Shown: in pieces, positions 7,623-14,649 of the stretch
How positions within the stretch are numbered: position 1 is the stretch's first letter
How the letters are laid out: the number at the start of each line of letters is the position of its first letter
Source: Acidimicrobiia bacterium
Lineage (GTDB): Bacteria > Actinomycetota > Acidimicrobiia > Spongiisociales > ZC4RG35
Assembly (NCBI GenBank): GCA_009377735.1
Contig: WHTL01000017.1
Span: 1-20,866 of the forward strand
Reading direction: 5' to 3'
Length of the DNA stretch: 20,866 bases
Notes under the pieces: model-generated
What the model was told of the DNA's origin: nothing
Databases searched by the model: none
Seen by the model: the letters and a program-made list of their open reading frames with translations, nothing else
Made by a program: the position numbers and the translations under genes

Positions 7623-8477
7623 TCACTCGGAGGAGAGCTTGTCGTATAAGGAAGCGGCGTTCAGAGTCTGGATGTGGTCCATCATGTAACCTTGGCCAAC
7701 GTCTACTGGATACCGCTCCGCAAAGTTGACCTTGGCGATTGTCTCTTCCCGTGACCAACCCTTGGCGACTGCGGTCGCGACGGCAGCCTTCCACTCGAGC
7801 AGCATGGCGCGCTGAACCGCTACGTACGACTTGTCGGTCACCTCACCGTGGCCCGGGACAAGGTAGTCGAAGTCGAGTTTCTCGATTCGCGCTAGCGACT
7901 CGAGCCATTGGTCCAGGTCGGATGTCATCAGCCACGTTTGGCAATCCTTGAAGATCGTGTCGCCAGTGAAGAGGACTTTTTCCTCCGGTACGTGTACTGC
8001 AATCTGCCCCGGGGTATGACCCGGAGTGTGCAACAAACTAAAGGTGCGGTCGCCGACCTGGAGAGTGACGTCGCCAGTGAAGACGATCTGACCCTTATTC
8101 GGATCGGAATAATACGCCTCCCGCTCTGGGAAGATGGCCTCCCCGTCGGGATCGTCAGTGGGAATTGCCTCTAGAGCGTAGGCGTAGGGGTCCAGATCGT
8201 CGGTCACCACCATGAAGTTGTCGTACACGCCCTGGTGATGCACGACGAGACCGGAGCCTTTGAAGAAATAGTTGCCGAAGATGTGGTCTACATGGTGCTC
8301 GGTATTCACGATGTAGCGAATCGGCCCATGGGACTCTGCCTCCTCCCGCATTGCGAGTGCCCGCGTCGGAAGCTGTGGAGTGTCGATCACGACCACCCCG
8401 TCCGACGTAATGACATAGCTGGGGTTGCAGCCCCTGATGCCGGTTTCGGTCATGATTCTGCTGGTGATCTGTTGCAT
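7623..8477 (-). CDS. MBL-fold metallo-hydrolase with ExHxDH variant motif
   Basis: 284-aa metallo-beta-lactamase-fold hydrolase. The metal-binding signature reads NTEHHVDH (E60-x-H62-x-D64-H65), so the first histidine of the canonical HxHxDH is Glu. The other ligands are present: His154 in TPGHTPGQ, Asp173 in FTGDT and His210 in VPGHGEV. No signal peptide is visible, so it is cytoplasmic. It lies 23 bp downstream of the SDR gene on the same strand, with GGAGA before its ATG, and is therefore in the operon controlled from the 9287-9352 region. A thioesterase, lactonase or related ester-hydrolysing role in the pathway is plausible. The family is too broad to name a substrate. Confidence 0.88.
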   Translation of the reverse strand: MQQITSRIMTETGIRGCNPSYVITSDGVVVIDTPQLPTRALAMREEAESHGPIRYIVNTEHHVDHIFGNYFFKGSGLVVHHQGVYDNFMVVTDDLDPYAYALEAIPTDDPDGEAIFPEREAYYSDPNKGQIVFTGDVTLQVGDRTFSLLHTPGHTPGQIAVHVPEEKVLFTGDTIFKDCQTWLMTSDLDQWLESLARIEKLDFDYLVPGHGEVTDKSYVAVQRAMLLEWKAAVATAVAKGWSREETIAKVNFAERYPVDVGQGYMMDHIQTLNAASLYDKLSSE

Positions 8478-8500
8478 GGTTAGAGGTCTCCGCTGGCTGA

Positions 8501-9286
8501 CTATTGGGTGGCGGTGAGTCCGCCGTCGATGGTGAGGATTTGTCCCGTTATGAATGCCGAGGCATCTGAGCAGAAGAGGAGGGCGGCACCCAGGAGGTCG
8601 TCGGTTTCGCCTATCCGTCGCAGGGGGACTCGATTGATTATTCCTGCCTTGAAGTCGGGGTCGTCAAGAAGCATCGCAACCTGCGGTGTGTCTACGAAGG
8701 TCGGAGAGATGGCATTCACCGTTATTGAGTGTTTGGCCCACTCGGTCGCCCACTGGCGTGTGAGGGAATCTACTGCCCCTTTGGCCGCAACATAGGCGGA
8801 ATATCCCGCATTGATACCAAGTTGTCCGCGTACCGACGAGATGTTCAGGACCCGGCCGCCTTCGTCCGCTTCGATCATCGCTCGTACCGCGGCCTGAGTG
8901 GGAAGAAGGGTGCTTCGCACATTCAGATCGAAGATCCAGTCCCAGTCCTTCTGAGGATATGCCTCGGCGTGATGCAGAACCTCTCCCGCCCCGCCTCCCA
9001 CAGCATTGACGATGATGTCAACTTGTCCGAAGCTCGCGACGGTTTCGTCGACCGCTCGTTGGGCGTCGGTTTCGATGGTGACATCAGCCGTGACTCCCAG
9101 CGCGTCCCCACCTTGATCGGCCACCGTCTTCACGACCTCTTCCACTCGATCGGAATTGCGGCCGATCACTGACACTTTCGCCCCGGCTGCGGCGAGCCCG
9201 ATCGCAAGTGAAGATCCGATAGCACCGCTTCCACCAGGGATGACGGCTACCCGGCCATCGAGGTTGAACCGATCCAAAACTCTCAT
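8501..9286 (-). CDS. Short-chain dehydrogenase/reductase (SDR)
   Basis: 261-aa classical SDR, an NAD(P)H-dependent alcohol/ketone oxidoreductase. It has the cofactor loop GGSGAIG (residues 18-24), NAVGG at 94-98 in place of the usual NNAGG, the structural Asn122, the catalytic Ser around 150-151 in ISSVRG, and Tyr165/Lys169 in GYSAYVAAK. The C-terminus FITGQILTIDGG is typical of 3-oxoacyl-ACP reductase/gluconate-5-dehydrogenase-like members. ATG 9286 has AGGAGA at good spacing. First gene of the SDR-MBL operon, with operator candidate 2 about 20 bp upstream of its start. It probably oxidises a hydroxyl of the imported or processed substrate (inference). Confidence 0.93.
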   Translation of the reverse strand: MRVLDRFNLDGRVAVIPGGSGAIGSSLAIGLAAAGAKVSVIGRNSDRVEEVVKTVADQGGDALGVTADVTIETDAQRAVDETVASFGQVDIIVNAVGGGAGEVLHHAEAYPQKDWDWIFDLNVRSTLLPTQAAVRAMIEADEGGRVLNISSVRGQLGINAGYSAYVAAKGAVDSLTRQWATEWAKHSITVNAISPTFVDTPQVAMLLDDPDFKAGIINRVPLRRIGETDDLLGAALLFCSDASAFITGQILTIDGGLTATQ

Positions 9287-9303
9287 GTGATCTCCTATTT
9301 GAA

Positions 9304-9320
9304 TGATCGATTATCGAGAA
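9304..9320. promoter_or_regulatory. Operator candidate 2 (TCGAT-T-ATCGA palindrome)
   Basis: ATCGATTATCGAG at 9306-9318 is identical over 13 bp to operator candidate 1. The palindromic core 9307-9317 lies about 5 bp beyond the predicted -10 box of the SDR promoter, over the expected transcription start. This is nearly the same geometry as at 3066. Confidence 0.6.
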
Positions 9321-9322
9321 TG

Positions 9323-9352
9323 ACTCTACCGGGAGGGTGTCAGCCCGGTCAA
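9323..9352 (-). promoter_or_regulatory. Candidate promoter of the SDR-MBL operon
   Basis: On the minus strand TTGACC (9347-9352) and TAGAGT (9323-9328) are 18 bp apart, matching 5/6 and 4/6 consensus bases. Transcription would begin near 9316, inside operator candidate 2. Confidence 0.45.
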
Positions 9353-9397
9353 CACTTGGAGGAAGCTATTCGGATTTTGCTCGCATTCCAGACAGCA

Positions 9398-9442
9398 ATC
9401 GATTACCGTCCCAGTCCAAATGTTCAATAATCGATTCTCGAA
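9398..9442. promoter_or_regulatory. Operator candidates 3 and 4 and ABC operon promoter region
   Basis: Two degenerate copies of the palindrome lie before the first permease gene: ATCGATTACCG at 9398-9408 and ATCGATTCTCGAA at 9430-9442 (core 9431-9441, one arm mismatch). A weak promoter could be TTACCG (9403-9408) with AATAAT (9426-9431), spacer 17 bp. In that case one site covers the -35 and the other the -10. The promoter call is tentative; the motif copies are directly visible. Confidence 0.5.
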
Positions 9443-9481
9443 GATCCGAGTCGGGGTGCCGCCTTCGGGGGTTGCCTGCTG

Positions 9482-10354
9482 ATGGATCTTCTCGGGGATG
9501 CGCTCGTGATTGGTCTCACCGAGCAGGCACCCCTGGTGCTAGCCGCCATTGGATTCGCCCTCCTCTACCGTCTGACCGGCCTCATCAATGTGGCGTACTC
9601 GGAGACGGTCACCCTTGGTGCCTATTTGGGAATGTGGGTCAACACCAACTTCGGGGCGAGTTTCTATGGGAGTCTCATTCCTGCCGGTCTTCTGGCCGGA
9701 CTCGTCAGCGTCGGCACCTACTTCGTCGTCTTCCGTCCTGCCAAGCGGCGCAATGCCGGCGTGCTGGAAATGATCATCATCTCGTTCGGTCTCTCCATCC
9801 TCCTCCGCTACGGCCTCCAGTTCATCTTCGGCTACGCCAACCGGTACTACGACGTGCCGTTGCCGGGAGCGGTCGAGATCATGGGAGTTGGGGTGAGTTC
9901 CTTCCGTATCTTGGCCCTCGTGAGTGTCTTCATCCTCGCGATCCTCATATCTTGGTTCATCCAGAGGTCGAGTTATGGGCTCAAGATCAGAGCTCTCGCC
10001 AGCGACGAAGACCTGGCACAGGTGAGTGGCATCCGCCCGCTCGCAGTGACCGTCATGATCTGGTTTCTTGCGGGGGCTATCGGTGGTCTGGCCGGAGCCT
10101 TCTACGGTGTGGGTTCGTCGGCCCGTCCATATCTTGGATGGGAGGAATTTCTCTTCATCCTCCTCGTGGTCTTGGTCGCCGGCTCGAAGAACTTGAGGAA
10201 CGTCATCGTCGTGGGTGCCGTCACCGGAGTGGCGCTGACGGCGGTCACCCTCCAGTTCGGCCAGCGCCTCTACGCCCAACTGGTGCTAATCGTCGCATTC
10301 ATGCTCTTTCTGAAGTGGCGACGCACCCGCGTCCCCGAGATGGGGAAGGTTTAG
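9482..10354 (+). CDS. livH: Branched-chain-amino-acid-type (HAAT) ABC permease, LivH-like
   Basis: 290-aa very hydrophobic inner-membrane permease with about eight predicted membrane segments. The N-terminal YRLTGLINVAYSETVTLGAYLG block marks the LivH family. The cytoplasmic IRALASDEDLAQVSGI loop (around residue 170) is the conserved contact site for the ATPase. It is the first gene of a five-gene importer operon (permease, permease, ATPase, ATPase, receptor). ATG 9482 begins a complete family N-terminus, though its ribosome binding site is poor. HAAT importers carry amino acids but also aromatic acids, amides and other carboxylates. The regulatory and genomic setting points to the substrate of the adjacent catabolic genes (inference). 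Confidence 0.92.
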   Translation: MDLLGDALVIGLTEQAPLVLAAIGFALLYRLTGLINVAYSETVTLGAYLGMWVNTNFGASFYGSLIPAGLLAGLVSVGTYFVVFRPAKRRNAGVLEMIIISFGLSILLRYGLQFIFGYANRYYDVPLPGAVEIMGVGVSSFRILALVSVFILAILISWFIQRSSYGLKIRALASDEDLAQVSGIRPLAVTVMIWFLAGAIGGLAGAFYGVGSSARPYLGWEEFLFILLVVLVAGSKNLRNVIVVGAVTGVALTAVTLQFGQRLYAQLVLIVAFMLFLKWRRTRVPEMGKV

Positions 10355-10563
10355 AGTGCCCTGTCCGGCAGATCATGCGTGTGTTTCGACGGCCCTTTTC
10401 ACCCCTGGCTGCGTCCTCCGCCTCGACGCACCGCAGCGGGTGCCCCCCGACATACGTTTCCATAACGGCAGGCTCATGGGAACGTACGTCGGTCGTTGTG
10501 TGTCCTTGCCAGGAGCGAAAATTGCTCTCCGAAATTTCAAGCGAACCCACCGGACAGGACACT
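10355..10563. repeat. 209-bp imperfect palindromic element between the permease genes
   Basis: The whole gap between the two permease genes folds on itself. The ends AGTGCCCTGTCCGG (10355-10368) and CCGGACAGGACACT (10550-10563) are inverted repeats matching 13/14. Inside, 10396-10409 (TTTTCACCCCTGGC) pairs with 10508-10521 at 12/14, and TTTCG at 10384 with CGAAA at 10530. The centre is a strong hairpin: 10447-10463 against 10476-10492, 17 bp with two mismatches and a 12-nt loop. It begins at the base after the stop and ends one base before the next ATG. No convincing target-site duplication and no protein-coding content. It could be a MITE-like foldback element or a structured RNA that tunes expression inside the operon. 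Confidence 0.75.
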
Positions 10564-10564
10564 G

Positions 10565-11512
10565 ATGCTCGAGTCGATCCCAGGCTTCCTCATCGTCGGC
10601 CTGTTCCTGGTCGTCAACATCATCGGCCTCGCCCTGTTGCTTCACCTCCAGCTGGGGCTAGCCGAGATCGGCAACTTTGGCGTGGTCGGGTTCTGGGGTA
10701 TCGGTATGTACGCCTTCGGGGTGCTGTGGGTGCGAGTGGACTGGTCATTGAGCGAGCCCCTTCCATTTCTCATCTCGCTGGTGTTTGGTACCGCTGTAGC
10801 GGGCCTGGCAGGCCTCATCGTGGGCTGGTTGATCGCCGATCTGGATGTTGATGGTCAGTTGGTTGGCACTCTGGGGTTCGCCACGATCGTCGTCATCCTG
10901 GCGACTACCCAAGAAGAGCTCACCGGCGGCACCTTCGGGATGGGCGGCCTCAACTTTCCCTACGACCTCGGCACCATCAAGGCCAACGAGATCACCTGGC
11001 TCGGTGTTGTCATACTGGTGGTTGCCGCCATTCTCTATTACGTCTCCCGAGTCCATCGGGCGCCCTACGGGCGTCTCCTGATTGCGCTAGGCGCAAACGA
11101 GCCTCTCGCCCGGAGTCTTGGCAAGCGTACCTTCAGAACCAAGCTTTGGCTGTTTGCCTTCAGCTCTGCCTTGATGGGGCTCCTGGGTGGCCTCTACGGC
11201 GTGATGGTTCACCTGTTATCACCCCTTGAGATCGGTGTCGAGGTGACCCTCGCCGCGATCGTGGGACTCGTCCTTGGCGGATCAGCGCGAGTGTGGGGTG
11301 CCGTCATTGGCGTCCTGCTAACTGTGGGTCTCTTCGATGTGGTCATCCAGGCGTATGCCCCGATTCCGGCAGATTGGAGTGGCCAGGCTCTTCCTGTTCT
11401 ACGCGAGGTGCTGTTCGGCGCAGCTCTAATCCTCATGCTCATCTTCCGTCCGTTCGGTCTTCTGGGGGATATGCGACGGGAAAAGCTATCGAGGAGTATG
11501 TATGGCGACTGA
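10565..11512 (+). CDS. livM: Branched-chain-amino-acid-type (HAAT) ABC permease, LivM-like
   Basis: 315-aa hydrophobic permease of the LivM family. Landmarks are LALLLHLQLGLAEIGNFGVVGF near the N-terminus in two parts, the GGTFGMGGL loop (about residue 120), the RLLIALGANEPLARSLG ATPase-contact loop, and the C-terminal LIFRPFGLLG. ATG 10565 starts directly at the family N-terminus; the longer frame from 10496 would add unrelated residues from the palindromic element. It overlaps the next ATPase gene by 11 bp. It partners the LivH-like permease to form the membrane channel. Confidence 0.92.
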   Translation: MLESIPGFLIVGLFLVVNIIGLALLLHLQLGLAEIGNFGVVGFWGIGMYAFGVLWVRVDWSLSEPLPFLISLVFGTAVAGLAGLIVGWLIADLDVDGQLVGTLGFATIVVILATTQEELTGGTFGMGGLNFPYDLGTIKANEITWLGVVILVVAAILYYVSRVHRAPYGRLLIALGANEPLARSLGKRTFRTKLWLFAFSSALMGLLGGLYGVMVHLLSPLEIGVEVTLAAIVGLVLGGSARVWGAVIGVLLTVGLFDVVIQAYAPIPADWSGQALPVLREVLFGAALILMLIFRPFGLLGDMRREKLSRSMYGD

Positions 11513-12329
11513 GTCTCAGCCGGCCACCACGTCCGTCAGCTCCGCCTCCGTCGATGAACGGCCGCGCCCTCGCCTCCACGTGAAAGGCGCAACCAAGCAC
11601 TTCGGAGGGCGTGTCGTCGTCGATATCGACGACCTTATGTTCTGCAACCACCCCATCGAGGGTCTGATCGGCCCGAACGGGGCGGGCAAGACCACCCTGA
11701 TGCGGGTGATCATGCATGCCGTCTCTCTCGACGGTGGCACCGTCACCTTCCTACCTGCCGATGGGGAGGACCCAAAGGTGCTGTCGAAAATGCCCGCCCA
11801 TGCCATTCCCCGATTGGGGGTAGTGAAGAGCAATCAAGTCACCCAAGACTTCGACCGTCTCACGATCTGGGATTCGCTCCTGCTCAGCGTGGCGGAACCG
11901 TCGGACGAGCATCCGTGGCAGATCTATCGGGAGCCGGGCCTCTTCAGCGACCACGAAGAGGAGATCCGCTACTACCTCGACTACTTCGGGTTCGATGATC
12001 CCAGTCGTTTCGCACGTTCCACCGGCGAGAAGAAGCTTCTCGACATCGTCCGCTGCCTGCTCATGCGACCCCGACTGCTGCTTCTAGACGAGCCCACGGC
12101 AGGGCTTCCAGACGAACTCTCGGATCTGGTTATGGACCTAGTCAGAGAACGGGCCCGGACCGACAACATCTCCGTGGTGATAGTCGAGCACGACCTGAGG
12201 ATCGTCTGGGACGTCACAGACTACGTGCACTTCATGGCCGAGGGAGAAGTGCTGCTCCAGGGCGACCCCGAATGGGTTCGCTCGCACAACATCGTGGCGG
12301 AAAAATACCTGGGCGGCGCCCATGTTTGA
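11502..12329 (+). CDS. livG: HAAT ABC transporter ATPase, LivG-like
   Basis: 275-aa ABC ATPase. Walker A is GPNGAGKT (57-64), Walker B LLLLDEP (Asp196, Glu197) and the switch histidine is His230 in VIVEHDL. The signature loop reads RSTGEKKLL (172-180), where LivG proteins normally have LSYGQ or LSGGQ: Ser and Gly are kept, Leu and Gln are not. The ~25 residue N-terminal extension before the ABC domain is Ser/Thr-rich and nonconserved. GAGGAG precedes ATG 11502, which overlaps the permease stop by 11 bp; its own stop overlaps the second ATPase by 8 bp. It powers import together with the LivF-like subunit. Confidence 0.92.
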   Translation: MATESQPATTSVSSASVDERPRPRLHVKGATKHFGGRVVVDIDDLMFCNHPIEGLIGPNGAGKTTLMRVIMHAVSLDGGTVTFLPADGEDPKVLSKMPAHAIPRLGVVKSNQVTQDFDRLTIWDSLLLSVAEPSDEHPWQIYREPGLFSDHEEEIRYYLDYFGFDDPSRFARSTGEKKLLDIVRCLLMRPRLLLLDEPTAGLPDELSDLVMDLVRERARTDNISVVIVEHDLRIVWDVTDYVHFMAEGEVLLQGDPEWVRSHNIVAEKYLGGAHV

Positions 12330-13014
12330 GGCCAACGGCATCCGCAGCGGCTACTCGGGAATCGAGGTAATCAAGGATCTCGACCTCTCCGTCGACGGGG
12401 AGATCCTCACCGTGTTGGGAGCTAACGGGGCCGGTAAGACCACTCTGTTGGCGACACTCGCCCGAGTGCTGCCGCTCATGGACGGCGAGCTCCACCTGAA
12501 CGGCGAAGATGTCACCACCCTTCCGCCGTGGGAAATGGCAAGCCGCGGGATCGGCTATGTACCACAGGAGCATGCCGTTTTCCCCGATCTGACGGTCATG
12601 CACAACCTCCACGTGGGAGCGATGATCGGAGACCGATCGCGTCAGGAACGTCTGGATGAAGTGATCGGCGTGTTTCCAGACCTCGCCGAACGAAGGGAAC
12701 AACTCGCCGGCACCCTAAGCGGAGGCGAGTCTCGCATGCTGGCTGCTGGACGCGCCCTCATGCAGGATCCAACTGTCCTGCTTCTCGATGAGCCGACGGC
12801 GGGTCTGTCTCCCCTCTACGTCGAACTGTTCTTTGAGAAGATCGTCGAGATCCACGACACCCGTGGGGTCAGCATCATCCTCGCCGAGCAGAACGCCACC
12901 AAGGCACTCGAGGTGGCTGATCGAGTGATGGTTCTCAGCCTTGGGGAGGGGTCGGAGGCTATCGACACTGAACACGTGACCATGGAACAACTGCGAGAAG
13001 GCTACCGGATATGA
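12322..13014 (+). CDS. livF: HAAT ABC transporter ATPase, LivF-like
   Basis: 230-aa ABC ATPase of normal LivF length. Walker A is GANGAGKT (33-40), signature LSGGESRML (132-140), Walker B LLLLDEP-type (Asp156, Glu157). Gln190 in LAEQN takes the place of the switch histidine, a hallmark of LivF proteins. It overlaps the LivG-like gene by 8 bp, and its canonical signature can complement the unusual one of LivG in the heterodimer. The receptor gene follows 38 bp later. Confidence 0.93.
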   Translation: MFEANGIRSGYSGIEVIKDLDLSVDGEILTVLGANGAGKTTLLATLARVLPLMDGELHLNGEDVTTLPPWEMASRGIGYVPQEHAVFPDLTVMHNLHVGAMIGDRSRQERLDEVIGVFPDLAERREQLAGTLSGGESRMLAAGRALMQDPTVLLLDEPTAGLSPLYVELFFEKIVEIHDTRGVSIILAEQNATKALEVADRVMVLSLGEGSEAIDTEHVTMEQLREGYRI

Positions 13015-13052
13015 GCTCTACAGGAGGGTTCACAATCGAAGGAGAACGACCA

Positions 13053-14540
13053 ATGAGGACACGAATATCGAGATGGAGCCGGTTGGTGGCGCTGTTGGCG
13101 GTAATGGCTCTCGTCGTCGCCGCCTGCGGCGGTGGCGACGGCAATGCTGGTGAGGAGCCGGAAACCACGGACGATGGAACCGAGACGACTGCCGAGGCCG
13201 CTGACACGACCGAAGGAAGTTCAGGCACCACCGACGGTGGAACCGAGACGACTGCCGGGGCCACTGACACGACCGAAGGAAGCTCAGATACCACCGAAGC
13301 CCCCGAGGACGGTGGCGCAGAGGAGCCATCCGATGGCGAACCCATCGTCGCTGGTGAGCTGGCCTACTACACAGGTTCATTCGGGGCCGTCGGTCAATGC
13401 CTGAGCCACGACCTCGACTTCCCGGTTGAGGAGATCATCAACCAGGATCCCCCGCTCGGGCGTCCCATCGAACTCCTCCACGAGGACTCGGGAACGGTCG
13501 GTGAAGGTCAAGCTGCCCGAACGCTCCTTGATCAGAACGAGGTCGACATCCTCATCAGCCCGGCGCACGAGTATCGGACCTACCGGGACTACGTCCTGTC
13601 GCTGCTCGAAGAGCAGGATCGGCCGTTGATGCCGACTGTGCATGGTGGGTCGATTCCCAAGAACATTGGCGGAAGCCCCGACGAGCCCATCTTCCGTGCG
13701 CAAGGCCTGGACGAAGGCCTGGGTGCCTACGGGATGCTCTACGGCGAGGAGGGAGCCTGGGAGAGTGTGGTTATCTTCGCCACGCAGGTGGAGGGCTTCC
13801 AGCTTGCCGCCAACGCTGCCGAAGCAACAGCCGAAGAAGTGGGGATCGAAGTGCTGGCGAGGATCGACGCCCAGCCTGAGCAGCCCTCCTATCGAGCCGA
13901 AGCCCAGCGCATAGCCGACCTCGACCCTGACGCCGTGATCGTGCAGGCGGGCCCGATCGAGTCTGCCACCCTGATCAAGCAGGCCGCGGAGGCCGGCTTG
14001 TCGGAAACCTGGGTAGGCGAACCTGGCTGGAGCCAGGACGAATTCCTGGGCACCCTGGGAGCGGAGTCCATCGCGACTCAAGAGCTCGTGGGGTTCGCCG
14101 CATTCTCGCCCCGGCGGGACACGCCGGCATGGGAGTTTTACTCGGAGGCCTGGAACAACGGTCCCTACGCAGAGGATTGCGGACCGGCCGAAGGTCAGTA
14201 CCACTTCTCTGCGTATGACCTAATGGTGATCACCGCCCTAGCGATCGAAGCCGGTGGCTCTACCAACGCCAGTGACTGGGCCCCGGCCATGTTCGAGGTC
14301 ACCGACGAAGGGACGGTGTGCTCCACCTATCAGGAGTGCATCGACCTCATTCGGGCCGGAGAGGACATCGACTACGAGGGCGTCACGGGTCCGGGTACGT
14401 TCACGGAGGGCGGCATCAACGCCGTCACTCCGAGCGTGACCGTGTTCAACGAAGACGGCTCGATCGGCGAGGAGATCCTCGTCGACCCGCTCCGCGCCCT
14501 GGAGGTGATCGAAGCGATCGCCGTCGAGGCGGACTGGTAG
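13053..14540 (+). CDS. HAAT substrate-binding lipoprotein (LivJ/type I periplasmic-binding fold)
   Basis: 495-aa extracytoplasmic receptor. Residues 1-24 are a lipoprotein signal peptide (Arg-rich start, hydrophobic core, lipobox VAAC with Cys25), so it is membrane-anchored by lipid. Residues ~26-100 are a Thr/Glu/Gly/Asp-rich flexible linker containing a 21-residue tandem duplication. The remainder is a type I binding-protein fold, with features such as LIKQAAEAGLSETWVGEPGW and a paired Cys near residues 429-434. ATG 13053 is chosen over the in-frame ATG 13011 because GAAGGAGAA precedes it and the signal peptide begins there. Longer than the usual 380-430 aa mainly because of the linker. Ligand unknown; the permease and ATPase partners are adjacent upstream. 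Confidence 0.92.
   Translation: MRTRISRWSRLVALLAVMALVVAACGGGDGNAGEEPETTDDGTETTAEAADTTEGSSGTTDGGTETTAGATDTTEGSSDTTEAPEDGGAEEPSDGEPIVAGELAYYTGSFGAVGQCLSHDLDFPVEEIINQDPPLGRPIELLHEDSGTVGEGQAARTLLDQNEVDILISPAHEYRTYRDYVLSLLEEQDRPLMPTVHGGSIPKNIGGSPDEPIFRAQGLDEGLGAYGMLYGEEGAWESVVIFATQVEGFQLAANAAEATAEEVGIEVLARIDAQPEQPSYRAEAQRIADLDPDAVIVQAGPIESATLIKQAAEAGLSETWVGEPGWSQDEFLGTLGAESIATQELVGFAAFSPRRDTPAWEFYSEAWNNGPYAEDCGPAEGQYHFSAYDLMVITALAIEAGGSTNASDWAPAMFEVTDEGTVCSTYQECIDLIRAGEDIDYEGVTGPGTFTEGGINAVTPSVTVFNEDGSIGEEILVDPLRALEVIEAIAVEADW
13171..13296 (+). repeat. Two tandem 63-bp units in the lipoprotein linker
   Basis: A 63-bp unit beginning near GATGGAACCGAGACGACTGC is repeated once in frame with few changes. 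It encodes two copies of a 21-residue segment of the type GTETTAxAxDTTEGSS. Such in-frame repeats can vary in number between strains and would change linker length. Confidence 0.8.
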
Positions 14541-14591
14541 ACGAAAACACTCGTCTCAATCTCGCATCGAGTGACCAACCGACGAGATAAA

Positions 14592-14621
14592 GGATGGTGG
14601 CTGGCACTCCGGCCACCATCC
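14592..14621. terminator. Strong hairpin, probable bidirectional terminator
   Basis: GGATGGTGGC and GCCACCATCC form a perfect 10-bp stem with a 10-nt loop, 51 bp after the receptor gene stop and 28 bp before the end of the convergent MetE-like gene. There is no U-run, as is common for actinobacterial terminators. It most likely separates the two convergent transcripts. Confidence 0.65.
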
Positions 14622-14649
14622 CGCCGCCGAGAGTCGCCGGAGCGGGACC

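Noticed and set aside
10496..10564. Longer start for the LivM-like permease
   Set aside because: The extra residues come from the palindromic element and do not resemble any LivM N-terminus; ATG 10565 begins the family sequence.
9337..10851. 504-aa open frame across the LivH-like gene and the palindromic element
   Set aside because: It is an Arg/Pro/Ser-rich shadow frame overlapping a clear permease gene, with no recognisable motif and no ribosome binding site.
13011..13052. ATG 13011 as start of the binding lipoprotein
   Set aside because: It would place 14 hydrophilic residues before the signal peptide; ATG 13053 has its own ribosome binding site.
13377..14204. 275-aa minus-strand open frame
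   Set aside because: Antisense shadow of the binding-protein gene, caused by high GC codon structure.
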